Shown: positions 1 through 8,877 of the stretch, piece after piece | How the letters are laid out: each line of letters begins with the position of its first letter | Numbering within the stretch: the first letter of the stretch is position 1 | NCBI GenBank assembly: GCA_947629655.1 | Contig: CANREL010000003.1 | Span: 62,001 to 126,000 of the forward strand | Length of the DNA stretch: 64,000 nucleotides | Direction: 5' to 3' | Origin: an uncultured Bacilli bacterium | Lineage (GTDB): Bacteria > Bacillota_I > Bacilli_A > RF39 > UBA660 | Program-made: the position numbers and the translations under genes | Notes under the pieces: model-generated | Seen by the model: only the letters and a program-made list of their open reading frames with translations | Databases searched by the model: none | Told to the model about the DNA's origin: nothing

Positions 1-1
1 A

Positions 2-265
2 GCTGTAAGTCTTTTGGCTCGTGATGAAGAGTATGATTATTTGCCAAAAATTGATAAAAAAGGTGATGTCAATTATGGTAAATTTGATCATACAGGAATA
101 TTACCTGGTGACATCAGAATAGTGAGTGTTGGAGAGATGTATCCTAATCGCTCAAAAATAGTTTCTGTCACAGGATTGAAAAAATGGATTTCAGAGAATC
201 CTAGTTATAGTTTTTTACACTATAGTGGTGAAAAAGGAAAAATTAAAACGATAGGAATTAGATAA
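2..265 (+). CDS. C-terminal fragment of an unidentified protein
   Basis: The reading frame is open from the first complete codon at base 2, so this is the last 87 residues of a gene that begins outside the window. A TTG at 14 is not needed as a start. The fragment is hydrophilic, with no membrane segment or cysteine, and I recognise no domain. It ends 16 bases before sufB and the sufB ribosome-binding site fills that gap, so the two genes are probably co-transcribed. By position it could belong to a Suf operon, but the sequence does not resemble the SufC, SufD, SufS or SufU C-termini I know. Confidence 0.6.
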   Translation, partial: AVSLLARDEEYDYLPKIDKKGDVNYGKFDHTGILPGDIRIVSVGEMYPNRSKIVSVTGLKKWISENPSYSFLHYSGEKGKIKTIGIR

Positions 266-281
266 TAATAGGAGGTAAGCC

Positions 282-1592
282 ATGGAAATTGTAGGAATTA
301 ATGAAGATAACATAAAAGAAATTTCTAAAATTAAAAATGAAGATAGTTGGATATTGGACTACAGATTGAAAAGCTTTAATAATTTCTGCAATTTAGACAT
401 GCCTAATTTTGGTCCTGGTTATGAACTCGATTTTGATAAAGTAATATATTATAAAAGTAATGATGATAAAGATATAAAGAGTAATTGGAATGATGTCAGA
501 AATGATATTAAATGTGAACTTTCTTGTCTAGGTGTTTTAGAGAGTGAAAAGCATCTCGATGGGATGGGAGTCCAATATGAGAGCGAAGTAATATACCATA
601 ATATGTTAGAGGAGTTAAAAGAGAAGAATGTCATTTTTACTTCTATTGAGGATGCGATGAAAAAGTATCCCGATTTGGTAAAAAAATATTTTGGTAAAAT
701 TGTTAGTAATAATGAAAATAAGTTTGCTGCTTTGAATGGTAGTGTCTTCAGTGGTGGTAGTTTCATCTATATTCCACCACATACTAAACTCGATCGCCCA
801 CTTCAGAGTTATTTCAGAATTAATTCGCGTGGTATGGGACAATTTGAAAGAACTTTGATCATTGTTGATGATTATAGTGATTTACATTACGTCGAAGGAT
901 GTACGGCTCCAACTTATAGCGATTCATCACTTCATGCTGCCGTAGTTGAAATATATGTTGGAAAACATAGTAAATGTCGTTATTCGACTATTCAGAACTG
1001 GGCCCATAATGTTTTGAATCTGGTTACGAAGAGAGCTTTAGTTGAAGAGAGTGGAACGATGGAATGGATTGATGGTAACATCGGAAGTCGCGTGACGATG
1101 AAATATCCATGTTGCGTTTTGAAAGGTGATAACAGTTCTGGTACTTGTATAACTATCAGCGTTGCTACTAAAGGACAACAACAAGATAGTGGAGCTCGAA
1201 TGATACATCTTGGAAAGAATACAAAGAGTAATATCATTTCTAAAAGTATTGCAAGAAACGGTGGAAATGCTAGCTATCGTGGAAAAGTTGACATTAAAGA
1301 AAATGCCAGCAATAGTGAAGCCATGGTGAAATGTGATACTTTGATTCTCGATAAAGATTCAAAGAGTGATGCTTATCCAACTAATATATGTCGCAATACG
1401 ACTAGTAGTTTGGAACATGAAGCGACTGTTTCAAAAGTCAGTGAAGAGAAATTGTTCTATTTGATGAGTCGTGGTATAGCAAGAGAAAAAGCTATTGAAT
1501 TGATCGTTTTAGGATTTATCGAAAGATTCCGTGAAGAATTACCAATGGAATATGCTGTTGAATTAAATCAATTATTAAAAAATAATTTATAA
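282..1592 (+). CDS. sufB: Fe-S cluster assembly scaffold SufB
   Basis: SufB is the core of the SufBCD complex, which builds Fe-S clusters in the cytoplasm with sulfur from SufS/SufU. The 436-residue protein is a little shorter than typical SufB (about 465). It shows the family's beta-helix core and the conserved EGCTAP motif with a cysteine at about residue 207. It also has the family C-terminal helix (about residues 398-422, RGIAREKAIELIVLGF). The start ATG lies 6 bases after a perfect AGGAGG. SufC, SufD, SufS and SufU are not in view and may lie upstream. A rho-independent terminator follows, so this is the last gene of its operon. Confidence 0.95.
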   Translation: MEIVGINEDNIKEISKIKNEDSWILDYRLKSFNNFCNLDMPNFGPGYELDFDKVIYYKSNDDKDIKSNWNDVRNDIKCELSCLGVLESEKHLDGMGVQYESEVIYHNMLEELKEKNVIFTSIEDAMKKYPDLVKKYFGKIVSNNENKFAALNGSVFSGGSFIYIPPHTKLDRPLQSYFRINSRGMGQFERTLIIVDDYSDLHYVEGCTAPTYSDSSLHAAVVEIYVGKHSKCRYSTIQNWAHNVLNLVTKRALVEESGTMEWIDGNIGSRVTMKYPCCVLKGDNSSGTCITISVATKGQQQDSGARMIHLGKNTKSNIISKSIARNGGNASYRGKVDIKENASNSEAMVKCDTLILDKDSKSDAYPTNICRNTTSSLEHEATVSKVSEEKLFYLMSRGIAREKAIELIVLGFIERFREELPMEYAVELNQLLKNNL

Positions 1593-1692
1593 AACTTTAC
1601 TTTGATTATTTTTAGATATTAAATTTATTGAAATGATATTTTTCTTAAAGAGAAAAATTAAAATTTTTAAAAAAATAGTAATAGATACTATA

Positions 1693-1720
1693 AAAGTACC
1701 ATTTGTGGTGCTTTTTTTTG
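1693..1720 (+). terminator. Terminator after sufB
   Basis: A 9-base stem (AAAGTACCA / TGGTGCTTT, one G-T pair) with a TTTG loop is followed by a run of T. It lies between sufB and ssb, and it shows that the open frame upstream of the ssb ATG is not coding. Confidence 0.85.
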
Positions 1721-1752
1721 TGTGTTATATTCTTCTCGAAAGGAGGAAAAAT

Positions 1753-2085
1753 ATGTTAAATCAGGTGGTTTTGGTTGGAAGATTAGTTCGTGATCCAGAA
1801 CTTAGAACGACGGATAGTAACAAGAGTGTGACGACAGTTACACTGGCCATTCCGCGCAGTTTTAAAAATATGAATGGCGAATACGACACTGATTTTATTG
1901 ACTGCATACTCTGGGAAAATACTGCTAAATCAACTAGTGAGTATTGTAAGAAAGGAGATATAGTTGGGATTAAGGGAAGAATTCAGAGTAGAATAGTCGA
2001 AAGAGAAGAAGAAAAGAAATATGTGACAGAAGTCATTGCTGAAAAAGTTACTTTTTTATCTAGTACATCTAAAAAAGAACAATAA
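1753..2085 (+). CDS. ssb: Short single-stranded DNA-binding protein
   Basis: This is an OB-fold SSB that coats single-stranded DNA. The start ATG at 1753 follows AAAGGAGG. The longer open frame upstream runs through the sufB terminator and should be ignored. The 110-residue product begins MLNQVVLVGRLVRDPEL, as SSB proteins do, and covers only the OB domain. It ends in TSSTSKKEQ, so it lacks both the flexible linker and the acidic DDIPF-like tip that recruits partner proteins. Major bacterial SSBs are 150-180 residues and sit between rpsF and rpsR, so this is probably an accessory SSB (compare SsbB or short YwpH-like proteins). A terminator follows. Confidence 0.9.
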   Translation: MLNQVVLVGRLVRDPELRTTDSNKSVTTVTLAIPRSFKNMNGEYDTDFIDCILWENTAKSTSEYCKKGDIVGIKGRIQSRIVEREEEKKYVTEVIAEKVTFLSSTSKKEQ

Positions 2086-2157
2086 TAAGAAATATATGTT
2101 TAAAAAAATTACCATTATAAATAATAAAAATTACCCTAATAAATAGATAATATATGA

Positions 2158-2181
2158 GACACACATCAGGTGTGTCTTTTT
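2158..2181 (+). terminator. Terminator after ssb
   Basis: A perfect 7-base stem GACACAC / GTGTGTC is followed by TTTTT, 73 bases after the ssb stop. Confidence 0.85.
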
Positions 2182-2249
2182 GGTCCAATCTTTATTTTTT
2201 AATAATTCTATGATATAGTAATATTATTAAAATGGAGGATGAAGTTAGA

Positions 2250-4868
2250 ATGAATTTTTTTGATGAATCAGTTGAATCCATTTATAAAAAATTGGAAACT
2301 GGATTAGATGGTCTTAATAAAAAAGAGAGAAAAAAGAGAATAGAAAAGTATGGTTTAAATAAAATAGAAAGTGATAAAAAAGAGAGTAAAATAATTAAGT
2401 TTTTGAGACAATTTAAAGATTTGATGATTATTATTTTGTTCTTGGCAGCAGCTTTTTCTTTTGTAGAAGCGTTAGTTAATGGTGAACCTTTTACTGATAG
2501 TATCATCATCGTCGTAGTTGTCGTCATGAATGCAATAATGGGATTCATGCAAGAAGAGAAGGCAGAGTCAGCTATTGAAGAGTTGAAAAAGATGACGAAT
2601 GTCACATCAAAAGTTAAAATTGATGGCAATGTCGTTGTTGTCGATAGTGAGTCTTTGGTACCAGGGGATGTCATCATTTTGGATGCAGGTGATAAGATTC
2701 CGGCTGATTGTCGTATTATTAAAGCTTTTTCAGCTAAGTCTGATGAATCGATATTGACAGGTGAAAGTGTTCCTGCTGATAAGAATGAAAGAACGATTAG
2801 TAGTGATGCTTCACTAAGCGATAGAAGTAATATGTTATATTCTGGTTGCAGTCTCGTCAATGGTAAAGTTACAGCAGTGGTTGTTGCTACTAACTATGAA
2901 ACGGAAATTGGTAAGATAGCTTCATCACTTGAAACAGAAAGAGAAGTTGATACACCACTACAGAAGAAAATAGATGATTTAAGTAAGATATTGTCATTAA
3001 TAATAACAATAATAATAGTTTTGATGGTCATTTATGGAATTAGTCAAGGCAATGACATATTATCAATTGTCATGTTGGCGATATCTCTAGCAGTAGCTGC
3101 TATACCAGAGGGATTACCAGCAGTCATAACTATAACGTTATCGATTGGAATGAATCAAATGGCTAAGAAAAATGCCATTGTAAGAGCTATGAAAGCAATC
3201 GAGACTCTCGGTTCAACAGATGTCATCTGTTCTGATAAAACAGGTACGATAACTCAAAATAAAATGACTATTCAAGAGATTGCCATAAATGGTAAAAGTT
3301 ATCAGGACATCTCAAAAAAGATTGAGGGAATAGATCTTTTAGAAAAAATCTTTATTTTATGTAATGATGTTGAAGTTGATGATAACAATAACTTTGTCGG
3401 TGATCCAACAGAAATTGCTTATTTTGATTACATGCGTAAAATGAAGAAAGATTCCATCTCTTTAAAAATGGATTATCCAGTCGTTTTAGAATTACCTTTT
3501 GATTCTGATCGTAAGAGGATGTCAACTGTTCATGAAATTGATGGTAAGATGATGGTTCTAGTAAAGGGTGGTTTGGACAGTATTTTAAGTTGTTCAAATA
3601 AATATTTAAAGAATGGTCGTTTACTCGATATAAAAGATGAAGTACAAAATATTAAAAAGATGGAAAAAGAGATGTGTGATAAATCATATCGCGTTCTTGC
3701 TTGTGCTTATAAACAGATAAAAGAAGTGCCTAAGACAAAAGTTGAAAAAGAGTTGGAATCTGATTTGATCTTTGTCGGTTTAGTCGGAATGATTGATCCA
3801 CCTCGTGATACAGTTAAAGGTTCAATTAAAGAGTGTAAAACAGCTGGTATTAGACCAGTGATGATAACTGGTGATACTTTACCAACCGCAATTGCGATTG
3901 CTAAGAGTATTGGAATTATCAAAGAAGATTCAGAGGGAATTGAAGGAAGAGAATTGGATAAATATTCTGATGAAGAATTAAAAGAAGTAGTAAAAAAATA
4001 TAGTGTTTATGCCCGTGTCTCTCCTGAACACAAAGTTCGTATTGTCAATGCTTGGCAAGCTAACGGCAAAGTAGTAGCAATGACGGGAGATGGTGTCAAT
4101 GATGCACCAGCTATAAAAATGGCCCATGTCGGTGTCGGTATGGGAATAACGGGTACGGAGGTTACTAAGGGAGTAGCTGATGTCATTTTGGTCGATGATT
4201 GCTTCAGTACAATTGTCACAGCGGTTGAAGAGGGAAGAAGAATATTTGACAATATCAAAAATGCGGTTTTATATCTATTATCTAGTAATTTTGCTGAGAT
4301 AATCATCGTTTTATTTGCGATGTTTAATGGTTTTGAAATCCTTTTACCAATTCATTTGTTGTACATAAATTTGGCGACTGATTCCATTCCTTCAATATGT
4401 TTGGCTTTTGAGAAAGCATCACATGACATAATGAAGAGAAAACCACATGGACTTAATGGAAGATTTTTTACACCTTTCTTCATAGCTAGTCTTAGTCTCG
4501 CTTCAGTAATTGCCGCTATTTCTGTTATCGTAGCCTTCATAATTGGTCGTCAAACATCTTTAGAAGTTGCGATGACAATGGCTTTCTTAGGATTGATCAT
4601 GCAAGAAATAATGTATTCTATTTGTTGTCGTAATCCTCATGAATCAATATTAAAACAGGGATTATTCTCCAACCGAGTTATGAATTATGGAATACTTGGA
4701 GTCATAGTAGTTAATTTACTAGTGTTTTTTACACCAATAAAAAATTTATTCAAAATAGCTACACTCAGTGTTTATCAGTTTGGTATTCTCATTTTAATAA
4801 CATTTATTTCTTTCATTTTAATAGAGATTTCTAAAAAAGTTTTTTATAAAATATTTAGTGATGAATAA
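2250..4868 (+). CDS. P-type Ca2+-transporting ATPase (type IIA)
   Basis: This is a plasma-membrane cation pump of the SERCA/LMCA1 type and probably exports Ca2+. The 872-residue protein has the N-terminal cation-ATPase domain, LTGES near residue 170, the phosphorylated aspartate in SDKTGT at residue 329, and MTGDGVNDAP. Ca2+ ligands known from SERCA are conserved: PEGLP in M4, SSN-x-x-E in M5 and NLATD in M6. About ten membrane segments are present. An in-frame ATG at 2232 overlaps the GGAGG ribosome site, so ATG 2250 is the likelier start. The gene is monocistronic, between two terminators. Mn2+ as a substrate (PMR1-like) cannot be excluded. Confidence 0.92.
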   Translation: MNFFDESVESIYKKLETGLDGLNKKERKKRIEKYGLNKIESDKKESKIIKFLRQFKDLMIIILFLAAAFSFVEALVNGEPFTDSIIIVVVVVMNAIMGFMQEEKAESAIEELKKMTNVTSKVKIDGNVVVVDSESLVPGDVIILDAGDKIPADCRIIKAFSAKSDESILTGESVPADKNERTISSDASLSDRSNMLYSGCSLVNGKVTAVVVATNYETEIGKIASSLETEREVDTPLQKKIDDLSKILSLIITIIIVLMVIYGISQGNDILSIVMLAISLAVAAIPEGLPAVITITLSIGMNQMAKKNAIVRAMKAIETLGSTDVICSDKTGTITQNKMTIQEIAINGKSYQDISKKIEGIDLLEKIFILCNDVEVDDNNNFVGDPTEIAYFDYMRKMKKDSISLKMDYPVVLELPFDSDRKRMSTVHEIDGKMMVLVKGGLDSILSCSNKYLKNGRLLDIKDEVQNIKKMEKEMCDKSYRVLACAYKQIKEVPKTKVEKELESDLIFVGLVGMIDPPRDTVKGSIKECKTAGIRPVMITGDTLPTAIAIAKSIGIIKEDSEGIEGRELDKYSDEELKEVVKKYSVYARVSPEHKVRIVNAWQANGKVVAMTGDGVNDAPAIKMAHVGVGMGITGTEVTKGVADVILVDDCFSTIVTAVEEGRRIFDNIKNAVLYLLSSNFAEIIIVLFAMFNGFEILLPIHLLYINLATDSIPSICLAFEKASHDIMKRKPHGLNGRFFTPFFIASLSLASVIAAISVIVAFIIGRQTSLEVAMTMAFLGLIMQEIMYSICCRNPHESILKQGLFSNRVMNYGILGVIVVNLLVFFTPIKNLFKIATLSVYQFGILILITFISFILIEISKKVFYKIFSDE

Positions 4869-4874
4869 ATTTAT

Positions 4875-4909
4875 AGATACAAATTAATTTAAAAATTTGT
4901 ATCTTTTTG
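4875..4909 (+). terminator. Terminator after the P-type ATPase
   Basis: An 11-base perfect stem AGATACAAATT / AATTTGTATCT is followed by TTTT. A TATAAT (4911-4916) begins right after the T-run and probably serves the next gene. Confidence 0.88.
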
Positions 4910-4933
4910 TTATAATTATGGTAGGTGAATGGT

Positions 4934-5584
4934 ATGACGTTAGAAGAAGCTAAAAAATGGATGGAAAAGGGCGTAGTAATTGTTGATCACAATACGACAT
5001 ATATTGATGAAAAAGTAGTGATTGGTGATGGAACGGTCATCTATCCCAATGTATCTATAAGAGGAGAAACAACTATAGGTAAAAATAATACGATTGATTC
5101 TAATTCGGTAATTATAGATTGTTCAATTGGAAGTGATAATAAAATTATTTCATCATATATTAGTGATGTCAAAATGGGAAATGGTAATAATGTAGGACCT
5201 TATTCACACATGCGTAATGGTGTGGAGATTGGAAATAACAATAGGGTTGGTAACTATGTTGAAATAAAAAATAGTGTCATTGGTAATAATAACGCAATTA
5301 GTCATCTATCCTATATCGGTGATACAGAGATGGGAAATGAAGTAAATTTTAGTGCTGGAGCGATTACAGCTAACTATGATTGGATCAATAAAAAACATAA
5401 GAGGACGACGATTAAAGATAAAGTTATGGTTGGTGCCAATTCTGTTTTAGTGGCTCCTATTACCATAAATAAAAAATCATTTGTTGCAGCTGGTAGTGTC
5501 ATAACAGAAAATGTTGAAGAAGGAGATCTTGCGATTGCAAGAGTTAGACAAGAGATAAAAAAGAATTATATAAGGGAGGACTAA
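4934..5584 (+). CDS. Stand-alone GlmU-type glucosamine-1-phosphate N-acetyltransferase domain
   Basis: This 216-residue protein of left-handed beta-helix hexapeptide repeats matches only the C-terminal half of GlmU, which acetylates glucosamine-1-phosphate on the way to UDP-GlcNAc. Active-site segments seen in GlmU are present: YSHMRNGVEIG, NYVEIKNS (Lys), SHLSYIGD (catalytic His and Tyr) and NFSAG...NYD. The GlmU N-terminal uridyltransferase domain (Rossmann fold with a GxGTRM motif) is absent. The short linker TTYIDEKVVIGDGTVIYPN matches the point where GlmU enters its helix. ATG 4934 follows AGGTGA at the right spacing; an upstream GTG (4925) overlaps that site. Just two bases separate it from the phosphorylase gene, so they form an operon. 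Confidence 0.85.
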   Translation: MTLEEAKKWMEKGVVIVDHNTTYIDEKVVIGDGTVIYPNVSIRGETTIGKNNTIDSNSVIIDCSIGSDNKIISSYISDVKMGNGNNVGPYSHMRNGVEIGNNNRVGNYVEIKNSVIGNNNAISHLSYIGDTEMGNEVNFSAGAITANYDWINKKHKRTTIKDKVMVGANSVLVAPITINKKSFVAAGSVITENVEEGDLAIARVRQEIKKNYIRED

Positions 5585-5586
5585 TT

Positions 5587-6825
5587 ATGGATGTTATTGA
5601 AATAATTGATAAAAAAAGATTAAAGCAAGAACTTTCATATGAAGAAATCAAATATATTTTTGAGGGGTTTTTAAATGATGAAGTTGAAGATTATCAAATG
5701 TCTTCATTATTGATGGCTATTGTCTTAAATGGGATGACTGATGAAGAGATCTTTGCGCTTACGGATATCTTTATAAATAGTGGTGATGTATTAGATTTGA
5801 GTAATATTGATGGTGTTAAAGTCGATAAACATTCAACTGGTGGTATTGGTGATAAGACAACGTTAATAGTTGCACCGATTGTGGCATCACTAGGAGTAAA
5901 AATATGTAAGATGAGTGGTAGAGGACTTGGATATACTGGTGGTACTATTGACAAGTTAGAGAGTATTCCTGGTTTTAGAGTTTCACTATCAGAAGAAGAA
6001 GTAATTAGACAACTTAACGATATTGGAATTGCTATAACTAGTCAAACTAAAAATTTAGTGCCTCTTGATAAAAAGGTATACGCTTTGCGCGATGTGACAG
6101 CAACGGTTGAATCTATTCCTCTAATTGCCTCAAGTATCATGAGTAAAAAAATAGCAAGTGGTGCTGATAAGATATTGATTGATATAAAAGTAGGTAGTGG
6201 AGCGTTGATTAAAAATGAACGCGATGCTAAGCATTTGAGCGATTTGATGATCAAAATTGGTAAAAAGTACAATCGTGAAGTTCGAACACTAATTACGGAT
6301 ATGAATACACCTTTAGGTAAGGCAATTGGTAATAGTCTCGAGGTTGTTGAAGTTGCCAGTATTTTGAGAGGACATGGTAAAGATACTTATTTATTTGAAG
6401 TGTGTGTTGAACTAGCTAGTAATTTAGTCAGTATGGCTTTGAATAACAGTTTAGAAGATGCTAAGAAAATGGTATTAGAAAATATAAATAATGGTCAGGC
6501 TTATAAAAAGTTCGTGGAATTCGTCAAAAGACAAGGTGGTTCTTTAAATGACTTACGAGTTAGTAATAAATCTCGTGTTGTGAGAAGTGATAAGAGCGGT
6601 ATCATCAAAAATATTGATGCCTTAAAAATAGGTATGTTATCAGCTTCTCTTGGAAGTCAATTAGAAAAACAAGGAGATAAAGTTGATTACACAGTAGGTG
6701 TAGTTTTACATAAAAAAATAGGGGATATCGTCAATTATGGCGATTCATTGTGCACTATCTATATTGGTGATAAACCTTATAGAAATCCTCTTGACGCTTT
6801 TACAATTGAAGAATTTAATTCATAA
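5587..6825 (+). CDS. pdp: Pyrimidine-nucleoside (thymidine) phosphorylase
   Basis: This enzyme cleaves uridine, thymidine and deoxyuridine with phosphate, giving the free base and (deoxy)ribose-1-phosphate for nucleoside salvage. The 412-residue protein shows the class II nucleoside phosphorylase signature KHSTGGIGDKT (about residue 79), followed by KMSGRGLGYTGGTIDKLESI and the C-terminal PYNP domain. It is slightly shorter than the B. subtilis enzyme (433). The start ATG follows GGGAGG, 2 bases after the acetyltransferase stop. I favour the pyrimidine-nucleoside type over strict thymidine phosphorylase because the former is usual in Bacillota; the sequence alone does not decide this. Confidence 0.92.
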   Translation: MDVIEIIDKKRLKQELSYEEIKYIFEGFLNDEVEDYQMSSLLMAIVLNGMTDEEIFALTDIFINSGDVLDLSNIDGVKVDKHSTGGIGDKTTLIVAPIVASLGVKICKMSGRGLGYTGGTIDKLESIPGFRVSLSEEEVIRQLNDIGIAITSQTKNLVPLDKKVYALRDVTATVESIPLIASSIMSKKIASGADKILIDIKVGSGALIKNERDAKHLSDLMIKIGKKYNREVRTLITDMNTPLGKAIGNSLEVVEVASILRGHGKDTYLFEVCVELASNLVSMALNNSLEDAKKMVLENINNGQAYKKFVEFVKRQGGSLNDLRVSNKSRVVRSDKSGIIKNIDALKIGMLSASLGSQLEKQGDKVDYTVGVVLHKKIGDIVNYGDSLCTIYIGDKPYRNPLDAFTIEEFNS

Positions 6826-6827
6826 AA

Positions 6828-6867
6828 AAGGAACTCAGTTCTTTTAAAAGAACCCAGTTCTTTTTTT
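6828..6867. terminator. Bidirectional terminator between convergent genes
   Basis: A long imperfect palindrome around GTTCTTTTAAAAGAAC has A-runs on one side and T-runs on the other. It lies between the convergent phosphorylase and VanY-like genes, so it can end transcripts from both strands. Confidence 0.8.
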
Positions 6868-7867
6868 AATTTTCTAAATACATGACATAGTATTCTTCAT
6901 AACTACCAATATTTTCTTCTTTAATTTTAGTAGCTACATCAACTCCGACATAGCGATAATGCCATGGTTCACTCTTATATCCGGTTATGAATTGATTTTC
7001 AACGGTGTATCTCAAGATGAATCCATACTCATGAGCATGTTCTTTCATCCAAGTAAATTCTTTAGTTGAACCAAAATTGGTGTAACTGCTACTAGCATTT
7101 TTAACATCGACAGCTAAGCCTGTTTGGTGTTCGGAATTTCCTGGTCGTGCAGAGTAAGTGTCAGCTTTTGTTTTACCATCTTTTTTTACGTAGTTATTGT
7201 ATAAATTGTTTTGATAACTATAGCTTCGATAAGTAGAAGAAGCTATGACGTTATATCCTTCTTTTTTAGCCGCTGCTGCCATCTCATTAAAAGCGGCTGC
7301 CGCATCTTTAGTCATTTTCATTCCACCAACTTGATATGCGGAATCAATAGCGGTCAAATCATTAGGAACATATTGACCTAAAGAATAAAACTTATTAACT
7401 AGTATTAAATTAGTGTTTTTTCTTGGACTTTCTTTTTGATTAGTGTAAAATGGTTGATCAATACCAATATTTACATACATGACTACTTTTTCATCACTCA
7501 AATTACTATTTTTTTCTTTATAAGCAATGTATCGATTGCGATATTCTTCTTTATAATACTTAGTCTTTTTACTAATGGTAACACTTTTTTCTGAAGTTTT
7601 TTCACTTTCTTTTTTAGTTTCTGTATTCTCTTTATTTACTGTTTCTTCTTTTGCTTCTTTTTCTTCTTCTTTATTCTCTATATTTTCTTTTTTTTCTTCC
7701 TTTTCTTCATTTTCAGTTTTTGTATCTATTTCTTTATCAGTGGAGTTATTTTTTTCATTCATTAAACTAACCCCTTTTACAATCGCAAAGACGATTAATA
7801 AAATTATGATGATAACGATTACAATAACACTTTTTTTCTTTATGTGAGAGTTATGTCTTCTTTTCAT
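6866..7867 (-). CDS. Membrane-anchored VanY-type D-alanyl-D-alanine carboxypeptidase
   Basis: This zinc-dependent carboxypeptidase trims the last D-alanine from peptidoglycan stem peptides outside the cell. The 333-residue protein has a Lys-rich start, one membrane segment (about residues 12-33), a long Glu/Lys-rich spacer (about 38-95), and a C-terminal VanY (peptidase M15B) domain. Zinc and catalytic motifs are present: SEHQTGLAVDV (SxHxxGxAxD) and EPWHYRYVG (ExxHxR). ATG 7867 follows AGGAGG at good spacing. It shares no obvious operon with the phosphoesterase upstream on the same strand (75 bases away). VanY proteins can act in wall remodelling rather than vancomycin resistance, and no vanHAX genes are in view. 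Confidence 0.9.
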   Translation of the reverse strand: MKRRHNSHIKKKSVIVIVIIIILLIVFAIVKGVSLMNEKNNSTDKEIDTKTENEEKEEKKENIENKEEEKEAKEETVNKENTETKKESEKTSEKSVTISKKTKYYKEEYRNRYIAYKEKNSNLSDEKVVMYVNIGIDQPFYTNQKESPRKNTNLILVNKFYSLGQYVPNDLTAIDSAYQVGGMKMTKDAAAAFNEMAAAAKKEGYNVIASSTYRSYSYQNNLYNNYVKKDGKTKADTYSARPGNSEHQTGLAVDVKNASSSYTNFGSTKEFTWMKEHAHEYGFILRYTVENQFITGYKSEPWHYRYVGVDVATKIKEENIGSYEEYYVMYLEN

Positions 7868-7942
7868 ATAAACCTCCTATCTTCATAATAAATTATAATG
7901 CAACTGGGAAAAAAATATAATATAATTGGTTTTATTTAGTAA

Positions 7943-8770
7943 TTATTTACTTTTTTTGACATACTCTTCAAATGTCGTTTTATTTGGATAATCAATTTTA
8001 TCAAGTTTGTCAAACAGCTTATGATAATCGTATGAAACTCTTATTTTCTTTATGGTGTAATTATCTATAGTAGGGGATAATATGTAATAAACTGTTTTAT
8101 TGTCGATAGCTACACCAGAAGCATTCAAAGAGTGAAAAGTTGTTTTATTATTTGCTGTAGCAAGATGGGTTCTTTGAAAGTGATAATGACCAAAGATGAT
8201 ATCATCGTACTCATCAACAGTTTTTCCACCAAAAAGGGGATCTTTAATCGCTAGTTGGACACCTGGATTATTTTTATTTAAAAGATGAAGATGATCATTA
8301 TGAGTATTAGTGCGATAAAAAACTTTAGTATTGCGACCATTATAATCCCAAGTCGTCTGAGGACAATATCGCACATCGCATGGAAAATGACACAACCCAA
8401 TCAATTTTCCATTAATGTTTATGTCAATTGATGGTGGCATATTTCGCAGATATTCTATTTCTCTTTCAGTCAATTGTAATTTTGTCCATTGAGCATTGGC
8501 ATAACTAGCACTTCTAGTATCTTGGAAATGGCGATAAGTATCTAGAGGTAAAAAAGTATAATAATCATTGTTTCCTAAAATATTTATGACTTTGTTCTCA
8601 ATCATCATATCAATACATTCTTTGGGATTGGGTCCAAGTCCAACACTATCACCAAGGGAAAAGATATATTTGATTTTTCTTTTTTTTATGTCTTCGATAA
8701 TAGCTCTCAGTGCTTCTTCATTGGCATGAACATCAGTTAATAGAGCTACAGGTTCTTTTAGAGTTATCAT
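7943..8770 (-). CDS. Calcineurin-like metallophosphoesterase
   Basis: This 275-residue cytoplasmic protein has the metallophosphoesterase metal ligands in order: DVHAN near residue 13, GDSVGLGPNP near 40, GNND near 66 (Asn where GNHD is usual), a mid-domain His in LCHFP, and GHYHFQRTH near 200. The family includes YfcE-type phosphodiesterases and nucleotidases. The DxHxN...GDxVGxGPNP pattern is typical of small uncharacterised members. The substrate cannot be read from sequence. The start ATG follows AAAGGAAAAAAG. It is transcribed divergently from dacF, with about 107 bases between them. Confidence 0.88.
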   Translation of the reverse strand: MITLKEPVALLTDVHANEEALRAIIEDIKKRKIKYIFSLGDSVGLGPNPKECIDMMIENKVINILGNNDYYTFLPLDTYRHFQDTRSASYANAQWTKLQLTEREIEYLRNMPPSIDININGKLIGLCHFPCDVRYCPQTTWDYNGRNTKVFYRTNTHNDHLHLLNKNNPGVQLAIKDPLFGGKTVDEYDDIIFGHYHFQRTHLATANNKTTFHSLNASGVAIDNKTVYYILSPTIDNYTIKKIRVSYDYHKLFDKLDKIDYPNKTTFEEYVKKSK

Positions 8771-8877
8771 ACTTTTTTCCTTTCATTTGTTGGTTATTTT
8801 AATGTTTTTCTATTAAAAAGTCAATTTAAATGTATAAAAGAATAGCTCTGACATAAGTTTTACTAGAGGTGAAATTT

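Noticed and set aside
1633..1752. In-frame N-terminal extension of ssb
   Set aside because: It reads through the sufB terminator and has no ribosome site; ATG 1753 follows AAAGGAGG and starts exactly where SSB proteins start.
7575..7847. Ser/Phe-rich plus-strand open frame
   Set aside because: It is the antisense of the Glu/Lys-rich spacer of the VanY-like protein.
6866..7867. Vancomycin-resistance cluster
   Set aside because: VanY-type carboxypeptidase alone is common in wall remodelling; no vanH, ligase, vanX or vanRS is present.
8830..8870. Sigma-F or sigma-G promoter for dacF (GTATA - 15 bases - CATAAG)
   Set aside because: The -10 does not fit GGnnAnA or CATnnTA with correct spacing, so I could not support a forespore promoter.
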